64,000 nt of DNA from Rebecca billardiae RCC1528 (lineage: Eukaryota > Haptophyta). The position numbers and the translations under genes are program-made. The notes beneath the pieces are model-generated. The model was not told the DNA's origin, searched no databases, and saw only the letters and a program-made list of their open reading frames with translations. Within the stretch, counting starts at the first letter, position 1. The number at the start of each line of letters is the position of its first letter. Positions 45,404 to 54,135 of this stretch are shown here, piece by piece. The stretch spans positions 1,674,001-1,738,000 of the forward strand of contig OZ251231.1 in the NCBI GenBank assembly GCA_965240325.2, given 5' to 3'.

Positions 45404-48400
45404 TCAGACCTCGATTGACGACGATGTGGCCATCGGCATCGCTTCATTCGCTTCATCGTCCTCATCGTTGTCAGACGTACCTGCGCGCGCGCCTGCGGCG
45501 CTGCCAGCACTGCCGCTGCGACGCTCCTCGGGCGATTCACTCGCAATGTCAGGCGCGGTGCGTGCCGCGCGGCCGCGCGACGACACGTTAAGCCGTTCGA
45601 GGAAAGTTGGCGACGAGAAGCTGGTGCTGCGGGAGCCGATGGCATCGGCGGCTCCATGGCTGCCCTCCACTCGGCTCATCGTCGCCCTGTGCGGCCTCAC
45701 CAGGCCGACCGTTGGGCCGACGGCGGGGAGGCGGAACATGGGCGGCGGCGGCGCCTCGTCGGGCACGTACAGATCGGCGATGCTGATCTCGCCCGAGCCG
45801 TCGCGGTCGAGCCGGTGGAAATGCTCCTTGATCGCCTCGACCGTCTCGTCCTCGACTGCGTACAGCTTGAGCAGCACGTGCTCGACAAACTCGTGCTTGC
45901 TGAGCGACGCCTTCTTGGACGACTTGAGGAGCTGCTCGACAGAGCTGCAGCGGCGCAGCGTCCACTGCGTCGCGACGTGCGACGACACGTCCTGCATCGC
46001 CTTCGCCACCGCGGTGACCGAGAGCGGCAGGTAGACGCACGCCATCGCGCGGCCGAGCATCGTGACGGGCGCAAAGTCACCAAAGCCGATCGTCGTCACG
46101 GTCGCGACCGCGAAGTACAACGAGTCTGTCGCGCTCCAGCCCTCGACCACCACGCCGAGGATGACGCCGAGCAGCAGGAAGAGGAGGACGGGCATGGTCA
46201 GCCGCGCGATGGCGAGCGCGAGCTCGAAGGGCGTCTCCACCACAAAGCCCGCGCCCTTGGGCGTCTGCGGCCCGCCCTCGCCCGTCAGCTTCTTGGCCCC
46301 GCCCGCCGCGCGCCCAGCGCCCGACAGCACGCTCAGCGACTTGACGGACGCCTGGATCAGCTGCCGGTTGGCCGCGGCCTGCGTCTCGATGAGGAGCCCG
46401 GCGAACGAGAAGAGCGCGTACCCCACGGCCACCGTCGAGAGCATCGCGAAGAACGCCGCGAACAGCCGCGCGTCCGCGCGCGACGGCGTCACGTCCCCGT
46501 ACCCCACCGTGGTGAAGACGGCGACCGCAAAGTAGCACGAGTCCAGGACCGACCAGCGCTCGACGGCGGTGAAGTACGCGATGGCGATGCCGACGGCGGC
46601 GCCGAGCATCGCGACGGAGGACGCGAAGAGCAGCGTGCGCTTGAGCACGCGCTGCTTCTCCGGCGTGCTCGCCTCCATCGCCTCCACCGCCCCGCTCACA
46701 GAGTCCGCCAGCAGCCGCTTGCTCAGCTTGCGCGAGACCGGCCGCGGCGCGCTCGCCGCCGGCGCCGAGCCTTCTGGCAGGGACGCGGTCCGGGTCATTC
46801 GCACCATGCTGTCGGTGTGCGCGCGCCCCAGCGCTCTCCGCGGCGGCAGCTCCGGCGGCAGGCTCGCGCTCGCGCCCCCGCTGCCCGCGCTCGCCTCCAG
46901 GGGCGGCAGGCGGCGCCGCGCGCCGCACGCCGCGCGCGGCCGTTCGGGCGAGCCGCCGCAAACGGAGGGCGCAGACATGAAGAGGTCCTGCCCCGCATCT
47001 GCGCACGGCTGCGCGGCCGAGCGCTCCTCGGGCGCGATGCAGGGCGCACCATCCTCCGAGGCGGTCGTGGCGACGGGTGTGGCGTGCGCGGGCCTCGCGC
47101 AGGCGGTGCAGCCCGCCGCGCCGCCCCCATCGCCGTGGGTGCCAGCGGGCTGGTCGGCAGAGCCACAGCCGCAGGCGCCGCCGCCGCTTGGCCCCGCGGC
47201 CTCGAGCGTGCCGCGCTCGGCGGCGGCCGAGGCGCCGTCCACCTCGGACTCGAGACGCGCTGCCTCCACCTCGATGCGCCGGCGCATCGCCGCGTCCATC
47301 ACCAAGCCCTGACGTATCCTGTTCACCGAGAGCACGCGGCGCAGCGAGCGGCGCCAGCGCTTGTGCGCCATCTCGCGAAGGGCGGCGCGCTGCCGGGAGC
47401 GCCGCCGCTCCCACGCCCAGATGTGGACGACAAAGAGGCCGCAGAGGCCAGCGAGCACGCCCACCACGAGCATCGTTGCGAAGGCCGTCCTCTCCTCCGG
47501 CGGCACCCACTCCCGCCACGCCTCCTCGTGCGCCTGCAGCCACGCGCACGCCACGCCCTCGACGGTGGCACCCTCAGTCTCCAGCTCGCGCAGCAGCGCG
47601 CTCAGCTGCCCGTCGCGCAGCTCGACGCGCGCGAGCAGCGCGAACGCCTTCTCGTGGGTGCGCGACAGGCCCGCGTGCGCGAGCTTGAGCAGCTGCTGCC
47701 ACGGGAAGTCGCACGACACGCGGCTGTCCTCCGCCGAGCCCTCGTCCACGTGCGCGTGCTCGCAGTCGCGCCCGTACTCGGGCAGTGAGACGCGTGTCAG
47801 CTCCGCGGCCGAGAACCGCGACGTCAGCCGCGAAGGGATCCAGTTGTACACGAGCGTGGGCTCGTTCCTCTCGACGCGGGCGGCCATGGGATCCAGGTAC
47901 TCCTCCTCACCCAGGTACGCGACGCTCATGTTCAGATCGAGCTCGTTCAGGAGCCCCTCGACAATGCCCGCGTCGTACTCAGGCGTCACGTGCCACAGCC
48001 GACCGCACCCGCCGTCGAGCTCCGCGCATGGCGCGCCGTCGGGCACGTACGCGTCGTGCGCGCCGTCGCCGCCGTGAGTGGGTAATCTCGAGACCACCTC
48101 CGCATCGCGCAGGTGGTGCCAGCCGTGGAAGCGCGAGCCATTCACCAGAGAGGGCGTCATGTACAACCCCGAGCGGCCCGAGTAGCCCGCCTGCCCGAGC
48201 GTGTCGAGCGCGCGCTCCCTGTACACGCGGCGGCTGAAGAGGGCCTGATGCGAGCGAGGCCAGGCCTCCATATCCACGTGCACCTCCCCGTTGGCGAGCG
48301 CCGCGTACGTCGCCTCGCCCGTGCCCAAGTGGACGAGCTCGACCGGGTAGTTGAGAAGCCGGGAGAGCGCGATCGCCGTCACCATCGTGATGAGCTGGTG

Positions 48401-48502
48401 GGAGCGCCAGCTGTGGCTGACGAGGCGCACGGTGGACGCCTTCACCAGAGGGGTCACGTAGGGCAGCTCGCATCCCTCCCACGGCGCCGACGAGGCGCGC
48501 AT
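45404..48502 (-). CDS. Glycine-betaine-binding-protein (OpuAC-like) domain fused to a two-pore K+ channel with EF-hand
   Basis: Predicted 1032 aa, no intron. Residues about 22-255 resemble the substrate-binding protein of ABC glycine betaine/choline transporters: VRLVSHSWRSHQLITMVTAI, VELVHLGTGEATYAALANGE, VHVDMEAWP, LWHVTPEYDAGIVEGLLNEL and PTLVYNWIPSRL. A transmembrane helix follows (about 340-365, MLVVGVLAGLCGLFVVHIWA), then a 190-residue Gly/Ala/Cys-rich linker. The channel part has two pore units with K+ selectivity filters TTVGYGDVTP (GYG near 666) and TTIGFGDFAP (near 806), each flanked by hydrophobic helices, then an EF-hand loop DRDGSGEISIAD near 894, as in plant TPK channels. The layout implies an exposed binding domain, one crossing, a cytosolic linker, the pore and cytosolic calcium sensing. 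No signal peptide is seen at the first ATG and a stop lies upstream in frame; a missed 5' exon is possible. Ligand identity is inferred. Confidence 0.88.
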   Translation of the reverse strand: MRASSAPWEGCELPYVTPLVKASTVRLVSHSWRSHQLITMVTAIALSRLLNYPVELVHLGTGEATYAALANGEVHVDMEAWPRSHQALFSRRVYRERALDTLGQAGYSGRSGLYMTPSLVNGSRFHGWHHLRDAEVVSRLPTHGGDGAHDAYVPDGAPCAELDGGCGRLWHVTPEYDAGIVEGLLNELDLNMSVAYLGEEEYLDPMAARVERNEPTLVYNWIPSRLTSRFSAAELTRVSLPEYGRDCEHAHVDEGSAEDSRVSCDFPWQQLLKLAHAGLSRTHEKAFALLARVELRDGQLSALLRELETEGATVEGVACAWLQAHEEAWREWVPPEERTAFATMLVVGVLAGLCGLFVVHIWAWERRRSRQRAALREMAHKRWRRSLRRVLSVNRIRQGLVMDAAMRRRIEVEAARLESEVDGASAAAERGTLEAAGPSGGGACGCGSADQPAGTHGDGGGAAGCTACARPAHATPVATTASEDGAPCIAPEERSAAQPCADAGQDLFMSAPSVCGGSPERPRAACGARRRLPPLEASAGSGGASASLPPELPPRRALGRAHTDSMVRMTRTASLPEGSAPAASAPRPVSRKLSKRLLADSVSGAVEAMEASTPEKQRVLKRTLLFASSVAMLGAAVGIAIAYFTAVERWSVLDSCYFAVAVFTTVGYGDVTPSRADARLFAAFFAMLSTVAVGYALFSFAGLLIETQAAANRQLIQASVKSLSVLSGAGRAAGGAKKLTGEGGPQTPKGAGFVVETPFELALAIARLTMPVLLFLLLGVILGVVVEGWSATDSLYFAVATVTTIGFGDFAPVTMLGRAMACVYLPLSVTAVAKAMQDVSSHVATQWTLRRCSSVEQLLKSSKKASLSKHEFVEHVLLKLYAVEDETVEAIKEHFHRLDRDGSGEISIADLYVPDEAPPPPMFRLPAVGPTVGLVRPHRATMSRVEGSHGAADAIGSRSTSFSSPTFLERLNVSSRGRAARTAPDIASESPEERRSGSAGSAAGARAGTSDNDEDDEANEAMPMATSSSIEV

Positions 48503-49215
48503 GGGGAGGTCGTTGGCGCCCCCCAGTGGAGCAGCCGAGCTGCCCAGCCCGTCTCCCTGCTGTTGGGTGATTGGGGAATGTTTGTTGGGGCGCCGGACTG
48601 CCGCTCATTCGCTCAACCGTCGCAGCTTGGCAACAATCAGACTCTCTATGATGCAGTACGAATGTCCTCACAGTAGAGAAAAGTTATACGTATATGGCGG
48701 CGACGGCTTCATGGGCGGTGACAGTTGGCGGGCGTCAATCTCGCCTGCCTGAGCTGTGTGCGTCTCTTATTCTGTGCGTCTCTTATTCTTAGTAAACTGT
48801 ATGTACAGTGCGCTGTCGCATCATGTCGGCGCCCAGTCGGAGAGTTCGGACGACGACGTTTTGTGGACGACGGTGGGGCGAGGACGAAGGGCGCTGGCAC
48901 GCCGCGAGGCGGCCACAGCCCTCATCCAGGCCTCGCAGGCGGACGGCTGAACGAACCAATTCCGAGCCGACGGTGCTACCATCGGCGACGGACGGCTTCA
49001 TGGGCGGTGACACTGACACAGTTCGGGCGGGCGCCAATCTCTATGCGGACAGTCAGAAATGTCAAATGTGACTGACATCCTCAGTGATGACGAGCGCGCT
49101 CTCGCAGGCGCCGCCATATGCTGACTCTGAGTCAGCCACGCCTCGGTGTGTCAGGCGTGCCTCCGCGTGCCAGCAGACCGACTGGGCTTGGCTACTGCCG
49201 CGCTGCGCCGAGCGC
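48503..49215. other. Spacer with R1 repeats
   Basis: Upstream of the channel gene and downstream of the first PRISE-type gene. Contains two R1 copies (48698-48757, 48930-49042) and a 19 bp duplication of TGTGCGTCTCTTATTC at 48757-48790. No gene. Confidence 0.55.
48698..49042 (+). repeat. Dispersed repeat family R1, copies 2 and 3
   Basis: 48698-48757 repeats the 3' half of the 3828-3934 copy almost exactly. 48930-49042 repeats the whole of it with a few insertions. The sequence between them (48758-48807) is also found inverted at 28977-29010. Confidence 0.7.
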
Positions 49216-50482
49216 TCATGCGCTCTTGGCCACGGCGCCGTAGTCGGGCAGCACGCGCATCGCCTTGAAGTCGTCAAACATGCGCGCGAACATCGCCTCC
49301 GAGTCAACCGCGTCGGCGAAGCCCGCCTGGCGCAGCTTGGTCGTGTCGGACATCACGTCGTACTCGGCGCTGAACACCCAGTCGGCGAACCCCCACGAGG
49401 CGAGCTTGTCGAGCGGCACCGGCTGCAGGTTGTACTTGGCGACGATACGGTCCCACAGCTCAGCCTTGCCCGCCATCTCCTCCGCGAGAGAGCGCGTCGA
49501 CACGCCGGCGAACTCGAGCCCGAAGTACGCTGCGAACTGCGGGAACACCGTCTCCCAGCGGAAGAAGTCGCCGTTGACCACGTTGTACGCCTCGCCGCCC
49601 GTGCTGCCGCTCGTCGCGGCAAACTCGCACGCCCTCGCGAGGTGCGGCGCGTAGCACACCTGCGCGAGCTTGTCGAAGCAGCCGGGCTTGCCCGGGAAGG
49701 TGAGCGGCAGCCCGAGCTCCTTCTGGATCGCGCAGTACGCCGCGATCGTCACGGCGAGGTTCATCTGCCCCGTGGCGTAGCCGCACACCACGTCCGGGAT
49801 CACCTCGACCCAGTCCCACCGCTTGCCCTGCGCCGCGTGCGCGAGGTAGTCGGCCTGCTGGTGGTAGAAGATGGTGTTCTCCTTGGTGCGCGGGTCGGAC
49901 TCGCGCGCGGGCGTCTTGAACTTGCCCAGGTGCACGCCGTACCGCTTGAGCCCCGTGTTGAGCAGGATGCGCTCCAGCTTGGGCGCATGCGCGTCGGCCG
50001 CGTTCACCGTGTTGCGCAGCAGCGCGACGTTGGTCTCGGTGTCGTCGGTGCCGCCAGGGGCGAGGCCGCAGAAGTAGACGTGCGTCACGTCGCCGATTGC
50101 GCCGCCGCCGAGCTTCGACGCAACGTCCGACTCGTCGAGGAGGTCCACCTTGATCGTGCGCGCGCGCGTGGCAAAGTTGGGCTCGGACGTGGCGAGCACG
50201 ATCACCTCGCGCCACTCCTGCGGGTTGGCGTCGAGGTGCTCGATGATGGAGCGGCCGATGACGCCCTTGCCCACGACGAGGGCGACCTTGCTGCTCGAGT
50301 TCTGCTGCGGGCTCATGCTCACCATGGATGTGCGTGCGGTGCGAGGGGCTCGGTGGTGGACGTGCGAGGCCGAGGGCGTGGTCGGGTGAGGAGCGCTGTG
50401 CTGCGCGAGAGCAGCAAGTTTCTAGCAAACGTTGGGCCGAAAGCGGGCGCCCGGCACGGGATTCCAGGCAAGTGCCGCGAAC
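49165..50482. repeat. Left arm of 1.3 kb inverted duplication
   Basis: Covers the first PRISE-type gene with about 155 bp upstream and 50 bp downstream. It matches 59884-61208 in the opposite orientation with very few differences in the coding part and more in the 5' leader. Confidence 0.9.
49216..50325 (-). CDS. PRISE-type (progesterone 5-beta-reductase/iridoid synthase-like) NAD(P)H-dependent reductase, copy 1
   Basis: Predicted 369 aa, full family length. The N-terminal Rossmann motif is VALVVGKGVIGRSIIEHL. Family blocks follow: HVYFCGLAPGGTD, NTGLKRYGVHLGKFKTPARE, the NTIFYHQQADYLA block at the position of the family's FYY catalytic Tyr, WDWVEVIPDVVCGYATGQMN, LPLTFPG and AYNVVNGDFFRWETVFPQFA. 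Plant relatives reduce activated C=C bonds of enones; the substrate here is unknown. The glycine-rich motif has Lys-Gly where plant enzymes usually have a Thr-Gly type sequence, so the cofactor preference may differ. Copy 2 at 60047-61156 differs at three residues. An alternative ATG three codons in is equally possible. No intron. Confidence 0.88.
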   Translation of the reverse strand: MVSMSPQQNSSSKVALVVGKGVIGRSIIEHLDANPQEWREVIVLATSEPNFATRARTIKVDLLDESDVASKLGGGAIGDVTHVYFCGLAPGGTDDTETNVALLRNTVNAADAHAPKLERILLNTGLKRYGVHLGKFKTPARESDPRTKENTIFYHQQADYLAHAAQGKRWDWVEVIPDVVCGYATGQMNLAVTIAAYCAIQKELGLPLTFPGKPGCFDKLAQVCYAPHLARACEFAATSGSTGGEAYNVVNGDFFRWETVFPQFAAYFGLEFAGVSTRSLAEEMAGKAELWDRIVAKYNLQPVPLDKLASWGFADWVFSAEYDVMSDTTKLRQAGFADAVDSEAMFARMFDDFKAMRVLPDYGAVAKSA

Positions 50483-50506
50483 CATCCATCCGTCGTCCGG
50501 TGCGGC

Positions 50507-51077
50507 ATAACTCACTCGGTAGACCCACATGAGAGTAGATTGAGGTGGGGGCCGCGTTGATAAACGCGTGAGGTGACTAGGTCACACCCCCGAAGCCGTC
50601 CAGGATGCGACGCCGACCAGGAAGGACTCGCCGATGCATTCGAGCAACTACGCCGACAGAAGCCGATGACCGCCTAGACGCCGAAGAGGAAGTACTCGAT
50701 GGCGGCGCCGCAGGAGGCAGAGGCCTCGAGGGCCTCCACCCCCCCGACACCGCGCGCACCCAAGGCCATGCCCACCCAGCAACCAGCAGGGTGGGAGGGC
50801 AGGGAGAAACAACTCCCAGAGGAGGAGCAGCCACCAGCGCAGCGGTGACCAGAGCAGCCACGCCGGCCGCCGCGCCGCGGGTGCAGCCAGCGAGCGCGGC
50901 CGCACCCAGACGCGCATGGCTTGCCAAGCTGCTGAGCCAATCCAGGCCCGCGCCCAATCCGGGCCTGGCTCGGCTTGACGACCGGAAAACCTCCAGGCAG
51001 CCGGACCCTGGCTGCCAGCCCGCCCTCATGAGGGCTACCGGTGAGTTATACCCGCATAACCGAGCGGTTATACAACC
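50507..51077. mobile_element. TIR element unit 1 (internally deleted)
   Basis: Starts ATAACTCACTCGGTAGACCC (50507) and carries an imperfect inverted match CTCATGAGGGCTACCGGTGA at 51025-51049, then ATAACCGAGCGGTTATACAA, itself containing a 16 bp palindrome. Its first 197 bp and last 270 bp repeat in unit 2, while the middle is mostly missing, so it is a deletion derivative. Confidence 0.7.
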
Positions 51078-52402
51078 ATAACTCACTCGGTAGACCCACA
51101 TGAGAGTAGATTGAGGTGGGGGCCGCGTTGATAAACGCGTGAGGTGACTAGGTCACACCCCCGAAGCCGTCCAGGATGCGACGCCGACCAGGAAGGACTC
51201 GCCGATGCATTCGAGCAACTACGCCGACAGAAGCCGATGACCGCCTAGACGCCGAAGAGGAAGTACTCGATGGAGCACGTAGACCGCAGGCGCTGGCAGC
51301 CGACGCCCCCCCCCAACGCAAGTTTGGGCAGAGCGCGGCGCCGCAGGAGGCAGAGGCCTCGAGGGCCTCCACCCAGAAGGAGGTGTGGAATGCCACACCC
51401 CGCAGGGGTGGTGGCCGGGGGCCCGAAGAGGCCGAGGCCGCCGAAGGGGTAGCGCGAGGACCGAAGGCGGCAGAGGCCCAGAGGGGCTCCCCGCAGGGTT
51501 GTATGAGTAAGGACGATCCAGACGGCATGAGACAGTGGGCACGAAAACATGCGCGGCGGCGGCGGCGCAGGCGGGAAGCAGGCGCGAGACACGCACGCGT
51601 AGCGTCAGATAAGGTAGCAGGTCGCATCCCACACACAGCAGTGCACGGCAGACTGCAGAGGAGGCGGCAGAGAAGGAGAGAGCAGCACCCACCCGCCAGG
51701 CGATGAAGGCAAGCGAGACTGCGAAGCGTGAGAAGATTGCAGACGGGGACGCCTGGGGGCGGTTCCCAGGCGCCCCCATCGAAAGCAGAGCATGAGAAGA
51801 TTGCAGACGGGGACGCCTCGAAGCGGTTCCGAGGCGCCCCCATTGAAAGCAGAGCATGAGAAGATTGCAGACGGGGACGCCTCGAAGCGGTTCCGAGGCG
51901 CCCCCATCGAAAGCAGAGCATGAGAAGATAGATTGCAGACGGGGACGCCTCGAAGCGGCTCCGAGGCGCCCCCATCGAAAGCAGATAGAGCATGAGAAGA
52001 TTGCAGACGGGGACGCCTCGAAGCGGCTCCGAGGCGCCCCCATCGAAAGCAGAGAGCAAGCAGGGCAGGTGCACGAGTGGAGAGAGCGAGGGCTGAGGGC
52101 GGCCTACCGCCGACGCACACGCACCTGGAAGAAACAACTCCCAGAGGAGGAGCAGCCACCAGCGCAGCGGTGACCAGAGCAGCCACGCCGGCCGCCGCGC
52201 CGCGGGTGCAGCCAGCGAGCGCGGCCGCACCCAGACGCGCATGGCTTGCCAAGCTGCTGAGCCAATCCAGGCCCGCGCCCAATCCGGGCCTGGCTCGGCT
52301 TGACGACCGGAAAACCTCCAGGCAGCCGGACCCTGGCTGCCAGCCCGCCCTCATGAGGGCTACCGGTGAGTTATACCCGCATAACCGAGCGGTTATACAA
52401 CC
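51078..52402. mobile_element. TIR element unit 2 (longer copy)
   Basis: Begins directly where unit 1 ends, with the same ATAACTCACTCGGTAGACCC, and ends with the same inverted match (52350-52374) and palindrome. It is 1325 bp because it keeps about 760 bp of interior, including the palindromic minisatellite at 51728-52054. No transposase seen. Confidence 0.7.
51728..52054 (+). repeat. Palindromic minisatellite, five units of 63-72 bp
   Basis: Units begin (A/G)TGAGAAGATTGCAGACGGGG at 51728, 51792, 51855, 51920 and 51992. Each contains an inverted pair around a GCGG loop: GCCTCG..CGAGGC in units 2-5 and GCCTGGG..CCCAGGC in unit 1. Units 4 and 5 have small AGATAG-type insertions that change the period by non-multiples of three, arguing against coding function. 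Confidence 0.88.
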
Positions 52403-52629
52403 AAAGCTGCTGTGCGCATTTCTTGGCTGTGCGCAGCGAAGTCTCCTCTGCTGCGCAGTGCGCACTCGCTCGGCTGATTTTATTATTTACGACATTGAGT
52501 GAGCCTGCTCTGAGGGACAATGTTACCTCCATGCCTTGCTGATAGGCTTGACAATGATCACCGTGAATTGCAGCGAGTTGGACGATGCATGCCGTGCTGC
52601 GACCGTAGCTAGCTACTGTGAGCACGTAG

Positions 52630-53882
52630 TCACTCTGCCGACTGCCTTGTTGCCGCGGCGTCTGTCGCGCTGGCCTCGGCCGCCGCATCGACGGCGCCGG
52701 TGCGCGCCGGCTGCACCTCCTCCACGAAGTTGCGGAACGCGTCGCTGTGCTTGCCGCGTGCCAGGCATGCGCGCAGCCGGCGCGTCTCCTCGCGCAGCGC
52801 CCGCGCAGCCTCCTCATCACCCTCGGCGCCGCCAGGAGCCCCGGGCGCGTCCCCAGTGGCCATGCCAAAAGTGGGGTACGACTTGCCCGAGAAGACGATC
52901 GCGTCAAGCCTGCGCCGCAGCGCGTCCACGTTGGCCGCCTCGCTGCCCGCGAGCGCATCGTCGTTCTCCTTGTCCTCCGTGGCACCCGCTCCACCCTCGC
53001 CGCCAGCTGCGCTCGCGCCCGCCTCCGCCGGCGCCGAGAGCTTGCCGATCACGTCGGTCAGGTCGCGCACGTCGGACGCGTGCTGCTCGTTTGTCAGCGC
53101 CTCGGCAAACAAGTCCTCCGCGCGCTGCCGCACGCGCTCGCGCTGCTCCTCGCGCATCCGGCGGTCCTCGATCACGCTGCGCGCAAGGCGCCAGGGGGAG
53201 ACGGCGCTTGAGCGCCGCGCCGCGCGCGACCGTGCCATCGCGAGGGCGCCGCGTGAATGCCGCCAGACACTCTGCCAGCCACCCGGCCGGCGCCGCCCGG
53301 GCGTGCGCGCACTCTTCGAGCGTGACGTGCTCCTCGTTCACCGTCGTCTCTGCGATGGTGGCCTCGCTGAGGAACCTGCGGGGACGCGGCGCGAGGAGGG
53401 CACACGGTGGGCGCATATCGTCTGCCACGCGTGCGCGTGCGCATGGCGTCGTGTGCTGAGCTGGCCAACGCGAGTCGTGATCGCGTGTTGCGAGAGCGCG
53501 GCGCGCTGGCCGGACCCACCGCTCAACGTCAGCCTCGAGCGCATACGCGACAGCTGCGATGTCCGACGCGCTCGCGTCCGCCGTGGGCTCGTCGATGTCG
53601 GCGGATGGAGGCACGTCCACGTACACACCATCATCCCGCGTGTCCGCGCTTGTTTCAGCACGTTCGTCTGTGCCCACGGCCTCGCTCAGGAAGCTGCGCG
53701 TGCCGCCCGGTGCGCGCAGCGCCAGACGCGCGTGGGACGCGAGTCTTAAGGTGCGGTCACGCGTGCGTGCTCACACGCATCCTGCGCGGGCGATGCGGCG
53801 CGCACCGCTCGACGTCGTCGGACAGCGAGCTGGCGGCAGCAGCAAGGTCCTTGGCCGAGAGCGTCGTCCCGTCAGCCTCCAT
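52630..53882 (-). CDS. Four-exon gene of unknown function with duplicated exon
   Basis: Exons (minus strand): 53806-53882, 53520-53693, 53313-53375 and 52630-53176; 286 aa. The protein starts MEADGTTLSAKDLAAAASSL. Two similar segments, LSDDVERFLSEAVGTDE and LEADVERFLSEATIAET, each span an intron at the same place and phase, so they arose by exon duplication. The rest is acidic and helical with a basic stretch (DRRMREEQRERVRQRAEDLF) and ends with ACLARGKHSDAFRNFVEEVQ and an Ala-rich tail. Introns of 112, 144 and 136 bp begin GTGCG, GTGGG and GTGCG and end GCAG; the 144 bp one is stop-free and a multiple of three. Possibly a coiled-coil subunit of a complex; no family recognised. Divergent from the ankyrin gene by 253 bp. 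Confidence 0.7.
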
Positions 53883-54135
53883 GGCCCCTCGAATGCAGCA
53901 CCTTGCAACGGTTCATTCAGGTGGGCAAGCAATCTGATTATCTGAAATCTTGAAAGGCCGGACTTCCAGACGCGAGCTTTCGTGTGGCTCCGGTGCTTCG
54001 TCAAAGTCGAAAGCGAGAGAGCACAAAAGGCGGGAAAACTTGTGAACGCGCGCGCTTTTCGTCGCGCGTTCGCTCCCCTTGAGCGCTGTGACGCTCGTCG
54101 TGGTCAGCTGCCGCTGGCTGCAGGCAATTCAAGCA
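53883..54135. promoter_or_regulatory. Divergent spacer between four-exon gene and ankyrin gene
   Basis: 253 bp between start codons. An AT-richer patch lies at 53930-53960. No TATA box. Confidence 0.4.

Larger units (their letters stand above)
50326..52629. other. Spacer occupied by tandem TIR elements
   Basis: Between the PRISE-type gene and the four-exon gene. It holds the PRISE promoter (50326-50482), two tandem copies of a TIR element (50507-52402) and about 230 bp of unique 3' sequence. The open frames here follow repeats and are not supported as genes. Confidence 0.55.

Noticed and set aside
51728-52054. Possible CRISPR array
   Set aside because: There are no unique spacers between repeats: the whole unit is repeated. 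The context is eukaryotic and no cas genes are present.
51148-52465. Minus-strand frames with repeated peptides such as FDGGASEPLRGVPVCNLL
   Set aside because: They follow the palindromic minisatellite. Unit insertions shift frame, and the repeat reads open in more than one frame, so no protein is supported.
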